Shown here piece by piece: positions 1 to 9,884 of a DNA stretch of 64,000 nucleotides (position 1 is the stretch's first letter; each line of letters begins with the position of its first letter). The stretch is taken from NCBI GenBank assembly GCA_977017575.1, contig CDRNVI010000072.1, positions 1 to 64,000 of the forward strand, read 5' to 3'. The translations under genes and the position numbers were made by a program. This stretch comes from Paramoeba atlantica. Its lineage: Eukaryota; Discosea. Below the pieces are notes generated by a model. It worked only from the letters and a program-made list of their open reading frames with translations. It had not been told where the DNA came from and did not search any database.

Positions 1-392
1 TTTCAAAAAATTTTTTCCGAAAAAATCCGAACTTGGCGGACCCGTCCTGCGGATACGCGGGGGGGTCACCCCCGGGTAGGGGGGTGGAAAATGCGCGCCA
101 AGACCCCGGCTACCCTTTCTGCGGTTTTTTTTCGAAAACTAATTTTTTCGAAAAAATTTGCTCGACCATGCCCCCCCCCCCTGGACCCCCCCCTGGACCC
201 CCCCCCCCCTGGACCCCCCCCCCATGGACCCCCCATTTTTTTCAAATTTTTTTTTCAGTTTTGGACCACCGGAGCCCCCTTTTATATTTTTTTCTTCTAT
301 TATATTACTGTGTTCCTCTTTATATTTTCACTGTTTTTGTTCACTTTTTTTTTCAATAATCGAGTGTAGAGCGGTAGTTTTACAACCACCGC
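1..392 (+). repeat. Partial copy of the fold-back family body, cut by the window start
   Basis: This stretch matches 924-1319 nearly base for base: the Lys/Phe-poor A/T runs, the GGACCCGTCC block, a (CTGGACCCCCCC)n proline-like tract near 165-235, and the terminal imperfect hairpin GCGGTAGTT..AACCACCGC ending at 392. The open frames in it come from C-runs and A/T-runs and are not credible proteins. Confidence 0.8.
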
Positions 393-408
393 AATAATTT
401 TCTTTTTT

Positions 409-507
409 AGGCTCTTCGTTAAACGCGGTGGTTGCTTTCAACTTAGAAGTCACTCGTGCTGCGCGCTTCGCGTTGAAAACTACCGCCGCGTTTAAACGAA
501 GAGCCTA
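409..507. repeat. Hairpin family A, copy 1
   Basis: Near-perfect palindrome starting AGGCTCTTCGTTAAACGCGG and ending with its reverse complement; the centre is AAGTCACT..GCTGCGCGCTTCGC. Flanked by TTTTTT on the left and AAAAAAG on the right. The same sequence recurs at seven other places in the window. Confidence 0.85.
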
Positions 508-2141
508 AAAAAGAAAATTTAGCCTGGAAAACGGAAAGATTGTATAGCCAAAAGTAGCCGAATTTCGGGTACAAATGGGGGTCATTTTCGCATATTTTTG
601 CTCTCAGAGCACTAAATCCGACATTTGCGCGTGGGAAATCACTCGCAGGCATGATTGAAAGCCTACCGAACGTATTGGGTAGAGAATGCGACTTCCAACC
701 ATACCATTCTTTCGACACAAAAATGCCCCTTTAGGTCCGAAAAATACTTTTTCACCTTTTTTAGTCAAAAATGGGTCATTTTGAGGGGCGCATCACGGTC
801 AGAAGAAGTGATACCTTGCGAAAACAACTGCGTAGAAAGCTAATGTAGGTCCCAAACTATCAAAATACAATAGGAGGAAACGGTTTTGGAAAAATAATTT
901 TTTTGTCAATTTTTTCGCCAAGTTGAAATTTTTTTCAAAAAAATTTTTCCGAAAAAATCCGAACTTGGCGGACCCGTCCTGCGGATACGCGGGGGGGTCA
1001 CCCCCGGGTAGGGGGGTGGAAAATGCGCGCCAAGACCCGGCTACCCTTTCTGCGGTTTTTTTTTCGAAAACTAATTTTTTCGAAAAAATTTGCTCGACCA
1101 TGCCCCCCCCCCCTGGACCCCCCCCCTGGACCCCCCCCATGGACCCCCCCCATGGACCCCCCATTTTTTTCAAAATTTTTTTTCTGTTTTGGACCACCGG
1201 AGCCCCCTTTTATATTTTTTTCTTCTATTATATTACTGTGTTCCTCTTTATATTTTCACTGTTTTTGTTCACTTTTTTTTCAATAATCGAGTGTAGAGCG
1301 GTAGTTTTACAACCACCGCAATGCATACTAAGCGGCACATTGATAATGCATACAGCACATTGATAATGCATATAGCACATTGATATTGCGGTGGTTGTAA
1401 AACTACCGCTCTACACTCGATCATTGAAAAAAAAGGTGAACAAAAACAGTGAAAATATAAAGGGGAACACAGTAATATAATAGAAGAAAAAAATATAAAG
1501 GGGGCTCCCGGTGGTCCAAAACTGAAAAAAAAATTTGGGGGGGTCATGGTCGAGCAAATTTTTTCGAAAAAATTAGTTTTCGAAAAAAAAAACCGCAGAA
1601 AGGGTAGCCGGGGTCTTGGCGCGCATTTTCCACCCCCCTACCCGGGGGTGACCCCCCCGCGTATCCGCAGGACGGGTCCGCCAAGTTCGGATTTTTTCGG
1701 AAAAAAAAATTTGAAAAAAAATTCAACTTGGCGAAAAAAATGACAAAAAAAATATTTTTCCAAAATCGTTTCCCCCTATTGTATTTTGATAGTTTGGGAC
1801 CTACACTAGCTTTCTCCGCAGTTGTTTTCACAAGGTATCCCTTCTTCGAACCGTGGTGCGCCCCTCAAAATGACCCATTTTTTGACTAAAAAAGGTGAAA
1901 AAAGTATTTTTCGGACCTAAAGGGGCATTTTTATGTCGAAAGAATGGTATGGTTGGAGTCGCATTCTCTACCCAATACGTTCGGTAGGCTTCCATTCAGG
2001 CCTACAAGTGATTTCCCACTCGCAAATGTCGGATTTAGTGCTCTGAGAGCAAAAATATGCGAAAATGACACCATTTGTACCCCGAAATTCGGCTATTTTT
2101 GGCTATAATCTTTCCGTTTTCCAGGCCAAATTTTCTTTTTT

Positions 2142-2240
2142 AGGCTCTTCGTTAAACGCGGCGGTAGTTTTTCAACGCGAAGCGCGCAGCATGAGTGACT
2201 TCTAAGTTGAAAACAACCACCGCGTTTAACGAAGAGCCTA
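2142..2240. repeat. Hairpin family A, copy 2
   Basis: Outer end of the right arm of the fold-back element, in the same palindromic form as copy 1 and again bounded by T-run and A-run. Confidence 0.85.
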
Positions 2241-2279
2241 AAAAAGAATTATCAATGTGCGAGTGGGGTGCTGTGTCAG

Positions 2280-2371
2280 CACGGTTTCGCGCGGTTTCGG
2301 TGCGGTTTCGCACGGTTTCGCCGCGGTTTCGTGCGGTTTCGCCGCGGTTTCGCGCGGTTTCGGAGAGATCC
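2280..2371 (+). repeat. Tandem 10-bp repeat (GCGGTTTCGC-type)
   Basis: About nine adjacent copies of a GCGGTTTCGY unit with single-base changes, followed by related GTGCGGCCTCA/GTGCGATCTC units to about 2455. It lies directly outside the fold-back element and upstream of the Harbinger-type relic. It may be the iterated terminus of that or another element, but no inverted partner was found. Confidence 0.7.
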
Positions 2372-2630
2372 GAACGCCTTCTGTACATAAAGGTGGGTAT
2401 CGGTGCGGCCTCAGTGCGATCTCGTTTGGTGTGGTGCGGCCTCAGTGCGGTCTCGGCCAATCTTCCTTGCGTCATATTTCAACAATTGCGTAGAAAAAAT
2501 CTGAGTTAAGATTGTATTGGATCAAAGGATAATCAAAAGCAAATATGTGTACATTTTTTATGTTCTAACCAAGATTCATACTTTTTTTTTATGAAATATC
2601 GGTAGTGCGGTAATTTAGAAAACGTGAACA

Positions 2631-3458
2631 TTATGACTTGGCGCACTTACCCGGTTTTTTAGGGTCGTACGCCACGTTATGGATATGCTCCTTAAGCCAG
2701 TCTCTGCGGGCTTTTGTACACTCAACCATACCGCACCCTTTACTACACAAACACTCATCCTCATCACTTTTAGGTTTTAAACTTGAATATATCATAGAAT
2801 CAAAATCATACTGCGGCTTGTTAACCAGCAGACCGTACGTTACTACAGATACAATTGAAGGGCGTCTCGGACCCAAGGAATATCATGGTCAGTACCATGA
2901 AAAAAAACGAAACCTGTCAAAATGAGCAAAACATCGATCAATTCGAGACCGAATCAATGAAATTCTTTGGTTAAGCTGCTTTTGCGATTTGGTCAGACCA
3001 GAGATTTTTTTATAGGGTACAAGGCAGTGTGCACAACCAATGTACCCTAAATCAGCCAAAAAAAGGTCGTCCTTGTGGTGATCAAATACAGGAGTACGAT
3101 GCACACTCGTACTTTGGTAAATTTTCGCATCGTGGATGCTACCAACAACGGGTCTCCGAAAAAAAATTGGAACCCCGCCAACGTCAGCCAAAACTCTACC
3201 TTAAGCAGTGCTGGCGATGCTTTCCAGAGTAGGTGCTCTCTCGGGAACAGAGTTCTCCCGATGTCTTGTCCCGTACTTCTTTTGGCTTTCGTGCACGACA
3301 CGGAATTGTCGTGACGTCGAGCATGCAAGTAACATCAGGGAGCCAGGCGATTGCTTGAGTAAAACGAAGGTTGGGGTCCATGAGGTTGGGTGAGTGGCAC
3401 AGCTGTGCGACACGAGCGAAATCTTGTCGGAGAGTCCGGATAGAAACTGAAGTCAAAG
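2631..3458 (-). pseudogene. Harbinger/IS5-like (DDE_4) transposase relic
   Basis: The minus strand reads, in order, LPDVTCMLDVTTIPCRAR (first-Asp region), YSGKHRQHCL, then VPIFFRRPVVGSIHDAKIY, LFLADLGYIGC (second Asp), VPYKK, and RSRIDRCFAHF, followed by a tail with GLLVNKPQYDFD. The order and spacing match the DDE_4 domain of PIF/Harbinger and ISL2EU-type transposases. The usual final Glu of R.R.ER is Asp here. A one-base shift lies close to 3196-3200, and the C-terminal 80 residues (2631-2876) are in yet another frame. The N-terminal DNA-binding part is cut off by the element starting at 3461. Family call good; activity unlikely. Confidence 0.75.
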
Positions 3459-3460
3459 TA

Positions 3461-4153
3461 TAGGAATATTGCATAAGTATAGGAATATTGCATAAGTATA
3501 GGAATATTGCATAACTCTATTTTTGACCCCCCACCCCTTAATATGAGTTTCTTGATTTCGGTAGACAATTATAACCGTTGTATAGATCTGCGATTACACT
3601 GTCGGGAAACCACCTATTTTTTGTAATTTGAAACAAATTTTTACAAAGTCAAGGGTGGTATATTTCTCGAAAATATGCGATTTTTTTTATTTGTTACGTG
3701 CCTCATAGACTTGTAACCCCGGGAAAATGGAATACTGAACATATGGACGCTATAACGTACCCTAATCTATCACTTTGAACTACTTTTACTTCGAATGAAG
3801 ACTTCACATATAAGGGGTGACCCTTCCAAAATGCCCTAAAATGGCCACTTTTCGTGGATTTTGCTTAAAAAAGCCCACTTTCACCTGTTTTTGGCTACTT
3901 TGGCGGGGTCACCCCCTATATGCAACTTTTCCATTTTTAGAAAATGTGATGTGCGTATATACTTTGGAGTCTCATCTACAAGGAAAAGGATTTGTAAGAT
4001 CCAATACAGGTGGGATCTTGCCAGGAGAAATTTTTCAAAAGTTAAAAAAAAATTAGAGGGGCTCTGCAATATTCCTATACTTATGCAATATTCCTATACT
4101 TATGCAATATTCCTATACTTATGCAATATTCCTATACTTATGCAATATTCCTA
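3461..4153. mobile_element. Non-autonomous element with 19-bp iteron inverted ends and TA flanks
   Basis: The left end has three copies of the 19-bp unit TAGGAATATTGCATAAGTA and the right end has five copies in reverse complement (4065-4153). TA sits just outside both ends (3459-3460 and 4154-4155). The interior (3515-4064) has no convincing gene. It interrupts the N-terminal part of the Harbinger-type transposase relic. Confidence 0.75.
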
Positions 4154-4240
4154 TACTTCGGAACAGCACATTCACATGCATAAAGTTTTAGGCACCGATT
4201 TCAACTTTTGCCAAAAGTTGGTGCGGGGTGCTATGGGAAC

Positions 4241-4599
4241 TCACCTTTGCTCCCGGTGAGGCCCCGGAGTTGCGAGAGGCCTCCATACCCCACAACTACC
4301 ACCTTCCCCCCCCTATTTAGCGGGGGTTCGCGCGAGCGACCCCTGATAAATGGGGGGAAGGTGGTAGTTGTTTTGGGGAATATGAGAGGCCGAACGCACG
4401 GAGGGGCCGGCGGGCCACTGAGTCACGTGAAAGTGTGACACCCAAAAACTAAACCTAGATCTTGTTTGCACAACAGAACCGTAAATGGCACGTAAAGATA
4501 GTTGGCCGGGGATTGTGTATTTATTTTCCTATGCATTGTCACGTTCTTTACCTTTTGGGGGCAAATTGTGAACGTCGACCAGAAAAGGGGCATTCTAAA
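4241..4599 (+). repeat. Element family C, copy 1, with strong internal hairpin
   Basis: About 360 bp running from TCACCTTTGCTCCCGGTGAG to GGGGCATTCTAAA. Near the left it has an inverted repeat of about 38 bp per arm (4290-4371; ACAACTACCACCTTCCCC and its complement) with a short loop rich in GCGCGAGCG. A full copy in opposite orientation lies at 8363-8740, and a partial one at 26767-26940. Confidence 0.8.
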
Positions 4600-5594
4600 C
4601 ACTGTCAACATGGGTAACCAACTTGAAGGTATACAGGATACGGAATGAAATAACCTGTACTTTCTGCGGGAAGAAATTTCCTCCTGCGTGAAGAAATAAC
4701 GACGGTACACATGGACACAAAAAATAACGAGCCTTACTCCGAGTCACTACTTTCGTCTTCTTGCCTGCACAAGGGGTGACCCTCGTAAAATGGGCGAAAA
4801 CGGCGAAAAACGACCATTTTTCACGAAATTGTCCAAAAATGGTCATTTTTTGCGATTTTCAAGGGGTTACCCCTTACATGAAAACCGCTCATTCAAAGTT
4901 TTGTGAGTACACACGAACAGTTTAAGACCTGAAGAAGGCCCTATGTGATCCCTTTTCAACATTACGCGCAGTACAGAGACATCGTAAGGTCAACATCGCC
5001 GAAAAAGGTATTTTTTTGGCAAAATGTCATGCACATTGTTGCCTCCAAATATTCTCCCCAGGACCCAAACCAGGGGGTAATTCGGTAGTATAATGACAGA
5101 TCTGTATGATGGTGCTATACATGAGTCGCAATGGACCAACTCATATAAAGGGGGTCCCTGCTAAAAATTGACTTCTGCAAAAGTCCTTGACTTATGCAAA
5201 AGTCCTTTACTTTGACCCAGTGTACTTGGTAGGCATGAAGTGATCTCTTTACGACTTCATGCCGCTCAAGGCTGAACGTAGCTAGTCCGGAAAGGTTTCA
5301 CCGAGGTTTTGCGAGGTTTCATCGAACTTTCGCGAGGCCCTCAAACGAAAAAAGGCGAATCACATCGGATTTCTCCGGTTGGGTTCTCCGCATTTGGTGT
5401 TTCGAGATCGACTAGGAACGCAACTCGGCCAAGCCTTGGCGATGGGAAGCAATACAATAGTTGGCAACAGTTAGCTGGTTACAGTAGTTGGTATTTTAGA
5501 GAGTTTTTTAGAGTTGGTATTTTTTAGAGCCGTGCGTGGAGTTATCGGAAATCCGGAACCTCGTCGCCCGCAGTCTTTGCATTTTTTCGGAAAA
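4600..5594. other. No gene seen; short direct repeats near 5169-5210
   Basis: A/T-rich intergenic DNA. Two and a half copies of a 19-bp unit (TGACTTATGCAAAAGTCCT) sit at 5169-5210, of the same length as iterons elsewhere in the window, but I found no inverted partner. Short open frames here have no recognisable motif. Confidence 0.5.
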
Positions 5595-5667
5595 TGCGAA
5601 CTGTGAGGATCGAACTCACGACCTTGGGATTATGAGACCCACGCGCTGCCGACTGCGCCAAATTCGC
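5595..5667 (-). tRNA. tRNA-Met (CAT), elongator type
   Basis: 73 nt, folds as a complete cloverleaf on the minus strand: acceptor GCGAATT/AGTTCGC with one G-U pair, anticodon loop CTCATAA, T-arm loop with GTTCGAT. The T-loop TTCGA and G1-C72 favour elongator over eukaryotic initiator tRNA, which normally has A1-U72. Discriminator A73; a TTTT run follows the 3' end directly as a pol III terminator. No intron and no encoded CCA. Confidence 0.95.
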
Positions 5668-5742
5668 CCCTGTCGTTCGACGCACAAGCTCTAGATTCAT
5701 TCTTGTTTTCATGTCACAAGATGTGACGTCGCTGGCGGTGAT

Positions 5743-5815
5743 GCCCCAGTGGCCTAATGGTTAAGGCGTCGGATTTCTAATCCGGAGATTGCGGGTTCGA
5801 GTCCCGTCTGGGGTA
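5743..5815 (+). tRNA. tRNA-Arg (TCT)
   Basis: 73 nt on the plus strand: acceptor GCCCCAG/CTGGGGT with a terminal G-U pair, anticodon loop TTTCTAA (anticodon TCT), T-loop GGTTCGAGTCC, discriminator A, then TTTT. It lies 75 bp from the divergent tRNA-Met and 13 bp from the convergent tRNA-Leu. Confidence 0.95.
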
Positions 5816-5828
5816 TTTTCATCGAAAA

Positions 5829-5910
5829 TGCTGGAGTTGGGATTCGAACCCACGAAGCAATCGCAGTGGATCTTAAGTCCACCCCCTTTGACCAACTCGG
5901 GTACCCCAGC
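5829..5910 (-). tRNA. tRNA-Leu (TAA)
   Basis: 82 nt on the minus strand with the long variable arm of a class II tRNA: acceptor GCTGGGG/CTCCAGC, anticodon loop CTTAAGA (TAA), T-loop GGTTCGAATCC, discriminator A as expected for Leu, TTTT terminator directly downstream. No intron. Confidence 0.95.
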
Positions 5911-5967
5911 GTGCCATGCCTTCCTTTGAGACTCTGGGTAACCGAGTAGGCCAGCATTGACTAAAAA

Positions 5968-6049
5968 CGCAGACGGCAGGGTTCGAACCTACGCATGCAG
6001 AGCACAACTCCTTAGCAGGGAGTCCCGTTAACCACTTCGGTACGTCTGC
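5968..6049 (-). tRNA. tRNA-Ser (GCT)
   Basis: 82 nt on the minus strand, class II with extended variable arm: acceptor GCAGACG/CGTCTGC, anticodon loop CTGCTAA (GCT), T-loop GGTTCGAACCC, discriminator G as expected for Ser, TTTTT terminator downstream. It ends the four-gene cluster 5595-6049. Confidence 0.95.
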
Positions 6050-6690
6050 TTGACGATGTTCCTGGCAGATTCTAACTGGCCGTGATACCGCTAAATTTTT
6101 GTCCAGTCGCGCATTGTTCCGTCACGGGCGCCTTTCATGACGTCCTTGTGCTTGGGATTAAGTGGGCGCCGTGACCTCTGGTAGCTCCTGCATTTTGCTT
6201 ACCCTCGCAATCAACTAAATATTTGGAACCGTCCCGACGGCGTTACTTTTTTTTCGCACGATAACACACTGAATTCCCTGAGTTTCCTCACAACGTTGCT
6301 TGTGTTTATGCATGCTGTTTCTGCGCCTTGGTACATTTTGCTAGCCCTTTCTTTTCCAGGAAACGGGCATATATTTTCCCTTTTCATGCCCGTTTACGGC
6401 TTTGTCGTGGAAGTAGGGGACGTACTTCCGACTCTTCACCCCTCCCCGGCTGACTCCTTGAGTGAGTTTTCTTCCCTCCCCGGCTCTCTGTGTCTCGTGC
6501 TCTCTTCTCCCGAGAGCTATGCGCCATAGTCGTCTTCTTTGAGGGCCACTGGGCCTGGCACTGTATCGTCTTATCTCGAAGCAGCGGTCGGTTACAGTAC
6601 GGCCCTCCGGCTGCGTAAAGAGGCAGTTTTGGCCTAAAACTCGAGTAAATACTCGAGGTATTTTCGCCCAAAAAAGCTAGATGTTCAAGC
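6050..6690. other. No gene seen beside the tRNA cluster
   Basis: Mixed-composition DNA without coding signal; open frames of up to 100 codons show no motif and overlap on both strands. Nothing else is recognised. Confidence 0.5.
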
Positions 6691-7200
6691 ATGGGTCATT
6701 TTGGGAGGCGTGCCACGGCTCCAAGGAGGGGTATCTTGTGAAAAGAACGTTACCTTGTGAAAAATAGCCGATTTTCGGTTAAAATTGGGGTATTTTTGCT
6801 CTCTGAGCACTAAATCCGACATTTGCGTGTGGGAAATCACTCGTAGGCTAGAATCAAATCCTACAGAACGCAATCGGCAGAGAATGCGAATCCAACCACG
6901 CCATTCTTCCGGGACAAAAAGACCCCAAACTCCTCAAAATATAGGCAAAATGATTTAAAAAAAAATGTTGCTATTTTTTTCGCCGAGTTTAAATTTTATT
7001 CAATTTTGTTCTTCTAAAAAAACGAATTCTGAAAAAAGGTAAACAAAAACAGTGAAAACGGTGTAGAAAGCTAGAATAGGTCCCAAGCTATCAAAATACA
7101 ATAGGCGAAACGATTTTGGAAAAATATTTTTTTTACAATTTTTTTCGTCAAGTTGAAATTTTTTTCAAACAAAAAATTCGAAAAAATCCGAACTTGACGG
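6690..7200. repeat. Degenerate body of the fold-back family
   Basis: Contains scrambled blocks found inside the 409-2240 element: the AAATCCGACATTTGCG segment, the AATGCGA..CCATTCTT segment, the GGTCCCAAGCTATCAAAATA segment and the CCGAACTTG..GGACC block. Both terminal hairpins are missing, so this is an old, rearranged copy. It abuts the transposase fragment that starts near 7202. Confidence 0.6.
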
Positions 7201-7201
7201 A

Positions 7202-8068
7202 CCATATCATATTCCCATATCATTTCGCGGGTCCATAAAATCTTTAAAAACAATTGCACAGCGAGGAGAAGAAGATGTACGAGGGCGTTGCAATCCGAAT
7301 GATATGAAGCGATGCGCAACGCTTATCTGCGGTGCTGGCGTGAAACTGGATAAAAATGGAAGTCCAACGAGTCATTTCTTTCTAAAACCTTTTATCGTGT
7401 GGAAAGGAGCTGGAAAAGGATCTAGTCACGAGATATTTGATGCAAGGACGGCTCGAGCTTTTACTCCGAAAGGTGTCGTGAACAAAGATTTTTTTCTCCA
7501 AGACTTTATTCCCTTTCTCAAACGTGAACTGGATATAAACGACGCAGGCCGCACTTTAATTTATCTAGACTCCTGCCGATCTCACATAACAAGTGACGTT
7601 CTCGATGCGTTTGCCACTGTGGCTAACTGCTATTGTGTCATATTACCCCCTGCAACAACATCCTGGATCCAATGGATTGATGTATTTTATGCTTCTTCGT
7701 ACAAACGCGAGCAAGTAAACATTTGGCACAGAGAACAACATGTCCGTCGGACCGCCCGCCAAAAAAGACACTGGATGGATAATGCCGTTGCCCGAGCGCA
7801 CGGACAAGTTATAAACCTCGACAACGACTCTCTTGATGAATCAGGGACCCTTTCCTCTTCTATGAACGTTGTTCAACAATTCAAAAGCTTGGGGTATATC
7901 GACCCTTGTGATGCATCGTGGTCGCATGTGAAATGTTTAGAAGGATATGTCTTTGTTCCACCAAGCGATGACGATGAGAGAGACGAAGCTAAGAGAATCG
8001 AAGATGCCTTTAAGCGTGGGAAAAGCGTCCAGGCACGAAAATCATTCCAAGGACGGCTCGATAAATAG
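7202..8068 (+). pseudogene. DDE_1 (pogo/Tigger-like) transposase, C-terminal part
   Basis: An open frame runs from about 7202 without a start codon and can start at the ATG at 7304, giving 254 residues. It shows KRCATLICGAGVKL..FFLKPFIVWKG (core strand region), LIYLDSCRSHIT (second catalytic Asp, LDxxxSH) and ILPPATTSWIQWIDVF (third Asp; family form LPPNxTHxLQPLDV), then a charged tail ending at a stop. This is the DDE_1 superfamily endonuclease fold of pogo/Tigger/CENP-B relatives that move TA-flanked elements. The helix-turn-helix half and first Asp are not seen, and upstream DNA is a fold-back relic, so the gene is truncated. Iterated AT-rich repeats at 8207-8343 may be its element end. 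Confidence 0.75.
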
Positions 8069-8206
8069 TGTAACCCACGACGCTCCACCGAATAAAGGTA
8101 AAGAAAAGAAAGATTTATGAAGTTTATGAAGTCGGGTAAAGATTCAGATAAAAAAAATATTGTTAAAGATTGCATACATAAAAAAACAATTTATTAATTT
8201 TATTAC

Positions 8207-8343
8207 AAACTTAATAATAACCCGCCGACAAGTTAATATTAAGTTTCAAAACGTTGACAGGTTATTATTAAGTTTGACAGGTTATTATTAAGTTGTCAAG
8301 TTATTATTAAGTTTCAACAACTTAATATTATTCCGTCCCCCGG
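8207..8343 (+). repeat. 19-20 bp iteron array, AT-rich
   Basis: About five copies of a unit like GACAGGTTATTATTAAGTTT, the outer ones partly inverted (CTTAATATTA). Immediately 3' of the truncated DDE_1 transposase, it is the plausible right terminus of that element. A matching left terminus was not found. Confidence 0.65.
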
Positions 8344-8362
8344 TTTACCACCTTCCCCCCTA

Positions 8363-8740
8363 TTTAGAATGCCCCTTTTCTGGTCGACGTTCACAATTTG
8401 CCCCCAAAAAGGTAAAGAACGTGACAATGCATAGGAAAATAAATACACAATCCTGCGGCCAAACCACAATCCCCGGCCAACCATCTTTACGTACCATTTG
8501 CGGTTCTGTTGTGCAAACAAGATCTAGGTTTAGTTTTTGGGTATCACACTTTCACGTGACTCAGTGGCCCGGCCGGCCCCTCCGTGCGTTCGGCCTCTCA
8601 TTTTCCCCAAAACAACTACCACCTTCCCCTCATTTACCAGGGGTCGCTCGCGCGACCCCCGCTAAATAGGGGGGGAAGGTGGTAGTTGTGGGGTATGGAG
8701 GCCTCTCGCAACACCGGGGCCTCACCTGGAGGAAAGGTGA
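8363..8740 (-). repeat. Element family C, copy 2 (inverted relative to copy 1)
   Basis: Reverse complement of 4241-4599 with few changes and the same internal ~38-bp-arm hairpin. Together the two copies bracket 3.8 kb holding four tRNA genes and the truncated transposase. Confidence 0.8.
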
Positions 8741-8970
8741 ATTTATCTAATTCCATTTTTTGGCAATGTTAAAAACCTAAAATTTCTAGTCAACCTCAAA
8801 TTTCGCGAACGCCAACCGAAAATGATCATATTTTTTAAGGGTTCAATTTTTTTTTAATGGGTCAAAAAAATTTTAAGGGCTCAAAAAAAATTTGAAGGCT
8901 CGATTTTTTTTCAACTTTTATGCCAGATAAAGGTGCAGAATTTTTTTCACTATTTAGCGCTTTTTTATTT

Positions 8971-9068
8971 AGGTTCTTCGTTATACGCGGTGGTTGTTTT
9001 CAACTTAGAAGTCACTAATGCTGCGCGCTTCACGTTGAAAACTACCACCGCGTATAACGAAGAGCCTA
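8971..9068. repeat. Hairpin family A, copy 3
   Basis: Palindrome AGGTTCTTCGTTATACGCGG..AACGAAGAGCCTA with compensating changes in both stems (TATA for TAAA on both sides), which keeps the base pairing. Confidence 0.85.
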
Positions 9069-9742
9069 AAAAAGAAAAATCGCCAGAAAATCATGAATAA
9101 TCTAGTTTTTCGGGTGAAAACCCTCGATTTTTCGCCAAAAATTGCGAAACCCGAAATTGGGATGTTTTTGATGCCTTACCAGTAGGGGCAGGAGGTGAAT
9201 CTGTCAAACAAAAACGTCGTAGAATGGTAGCTGGGGTCCCAAACTCCTAAAACACGTTTTAGGAGTCGATTTTGGAAAAATAATATTTTTGCTCTTTTTT
9301 GGGTCAAAAAAAGATTTTTTTTGGTCATCCCAAAAAATTTCGGAATTTTTGACCTTGTCGGACCCCTCCCGCGCGTACCAGGGGGGGTTACCCCAAGGTG
9401 GGGGGGTGGAAAGTCATCGCCGCGGCCTACTCTACCACTTCCCTGCGCTCGATTTCGAAAATCAAGATCCCCCCCTGGATCCCCCCCTGGATCCCCCCCT
9501 GGATCCCCCCCTGGATCCCCCCCTGGACCCCCCCCCATGGACCCTCCCCATGGACCCCCCCCTTGGACCCCCCCCTTGACCCCCCATTTTTTTCAATTTT
9601 TTTTTTCAATTTTGGACCACCGGGCCCCCACTTTATATTTTTTTCTTCTATTATATTACTGTGTTCCTCTTTATATTTTCACTGTTTTTGTTCACTTTTT
9701 TTTCAATAATCGAGGGTAGAGCGGTAGTTATACAACCACCGC
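8971..9742 (+). mobile_element. Fold-back family element, single-arm copy
   Basis: Starts with hairpin family A (8971-9068), has a variant body (GGTCATCCCAAAAAATTTCG, GCGTACCAGGGGGGG), a tandem 12-bp CTGGATCCCCCC tract (9473-9590) and ends with the terminal hairpin GCGGTAGTTATACAACCACCGC-like motif at 9742. This gives the unit structure of the family: hairpin A, body, C-rich tract, terminal hairpin. No coding potential; the Pro-rich frames are artefacts of the C-run. Confidence 0.75.
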
Positions 9743-9884
9743 AATAAATTGCCCTATTCTTGGGATTTATAAATACTTCTTATTTATACAGGAAATCGTT
9801 GCTCCTCGATTATTATTATTTTCCTCGAAATGCAAAGCAAAGCGAATAGGTTTCAGATATTTTTTTTACTGAAAGCTAAGAATT

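Larger units (their letters stand above)
409..2240. mobile_element. 1.8 kb fold-back (giant palindrome) element
   Basis: Two long arms, about 409-1319 and 1388-2240, are reverse complements of each other around a short spacer (1320-1387) made of three imperfect CACATTGATAATGCATA-type repeats. Each arm begins at the outside with a ~99 bp palindrome (hairpin family A) and ends at the spacer with the hairpin GCGGTGGTTGTAAAACTACCGC-like motif. The inside of an arm holds A/T runs, a GC-rich block and a (CTGGACCCCCC)n tract. No transposase is visible, so the element is non-autonomous. Either one element in head-to-head duplication or two elements inserted end to end would explain it. Confidence 0.8.

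Noticed and set aside
158-397. Proline-rich frames over the CTGGACCCCCC tracts (also near 1100 and 9470)
   Set aside because: All three frames are open because of the C-runs, and the tract length varies between copies.
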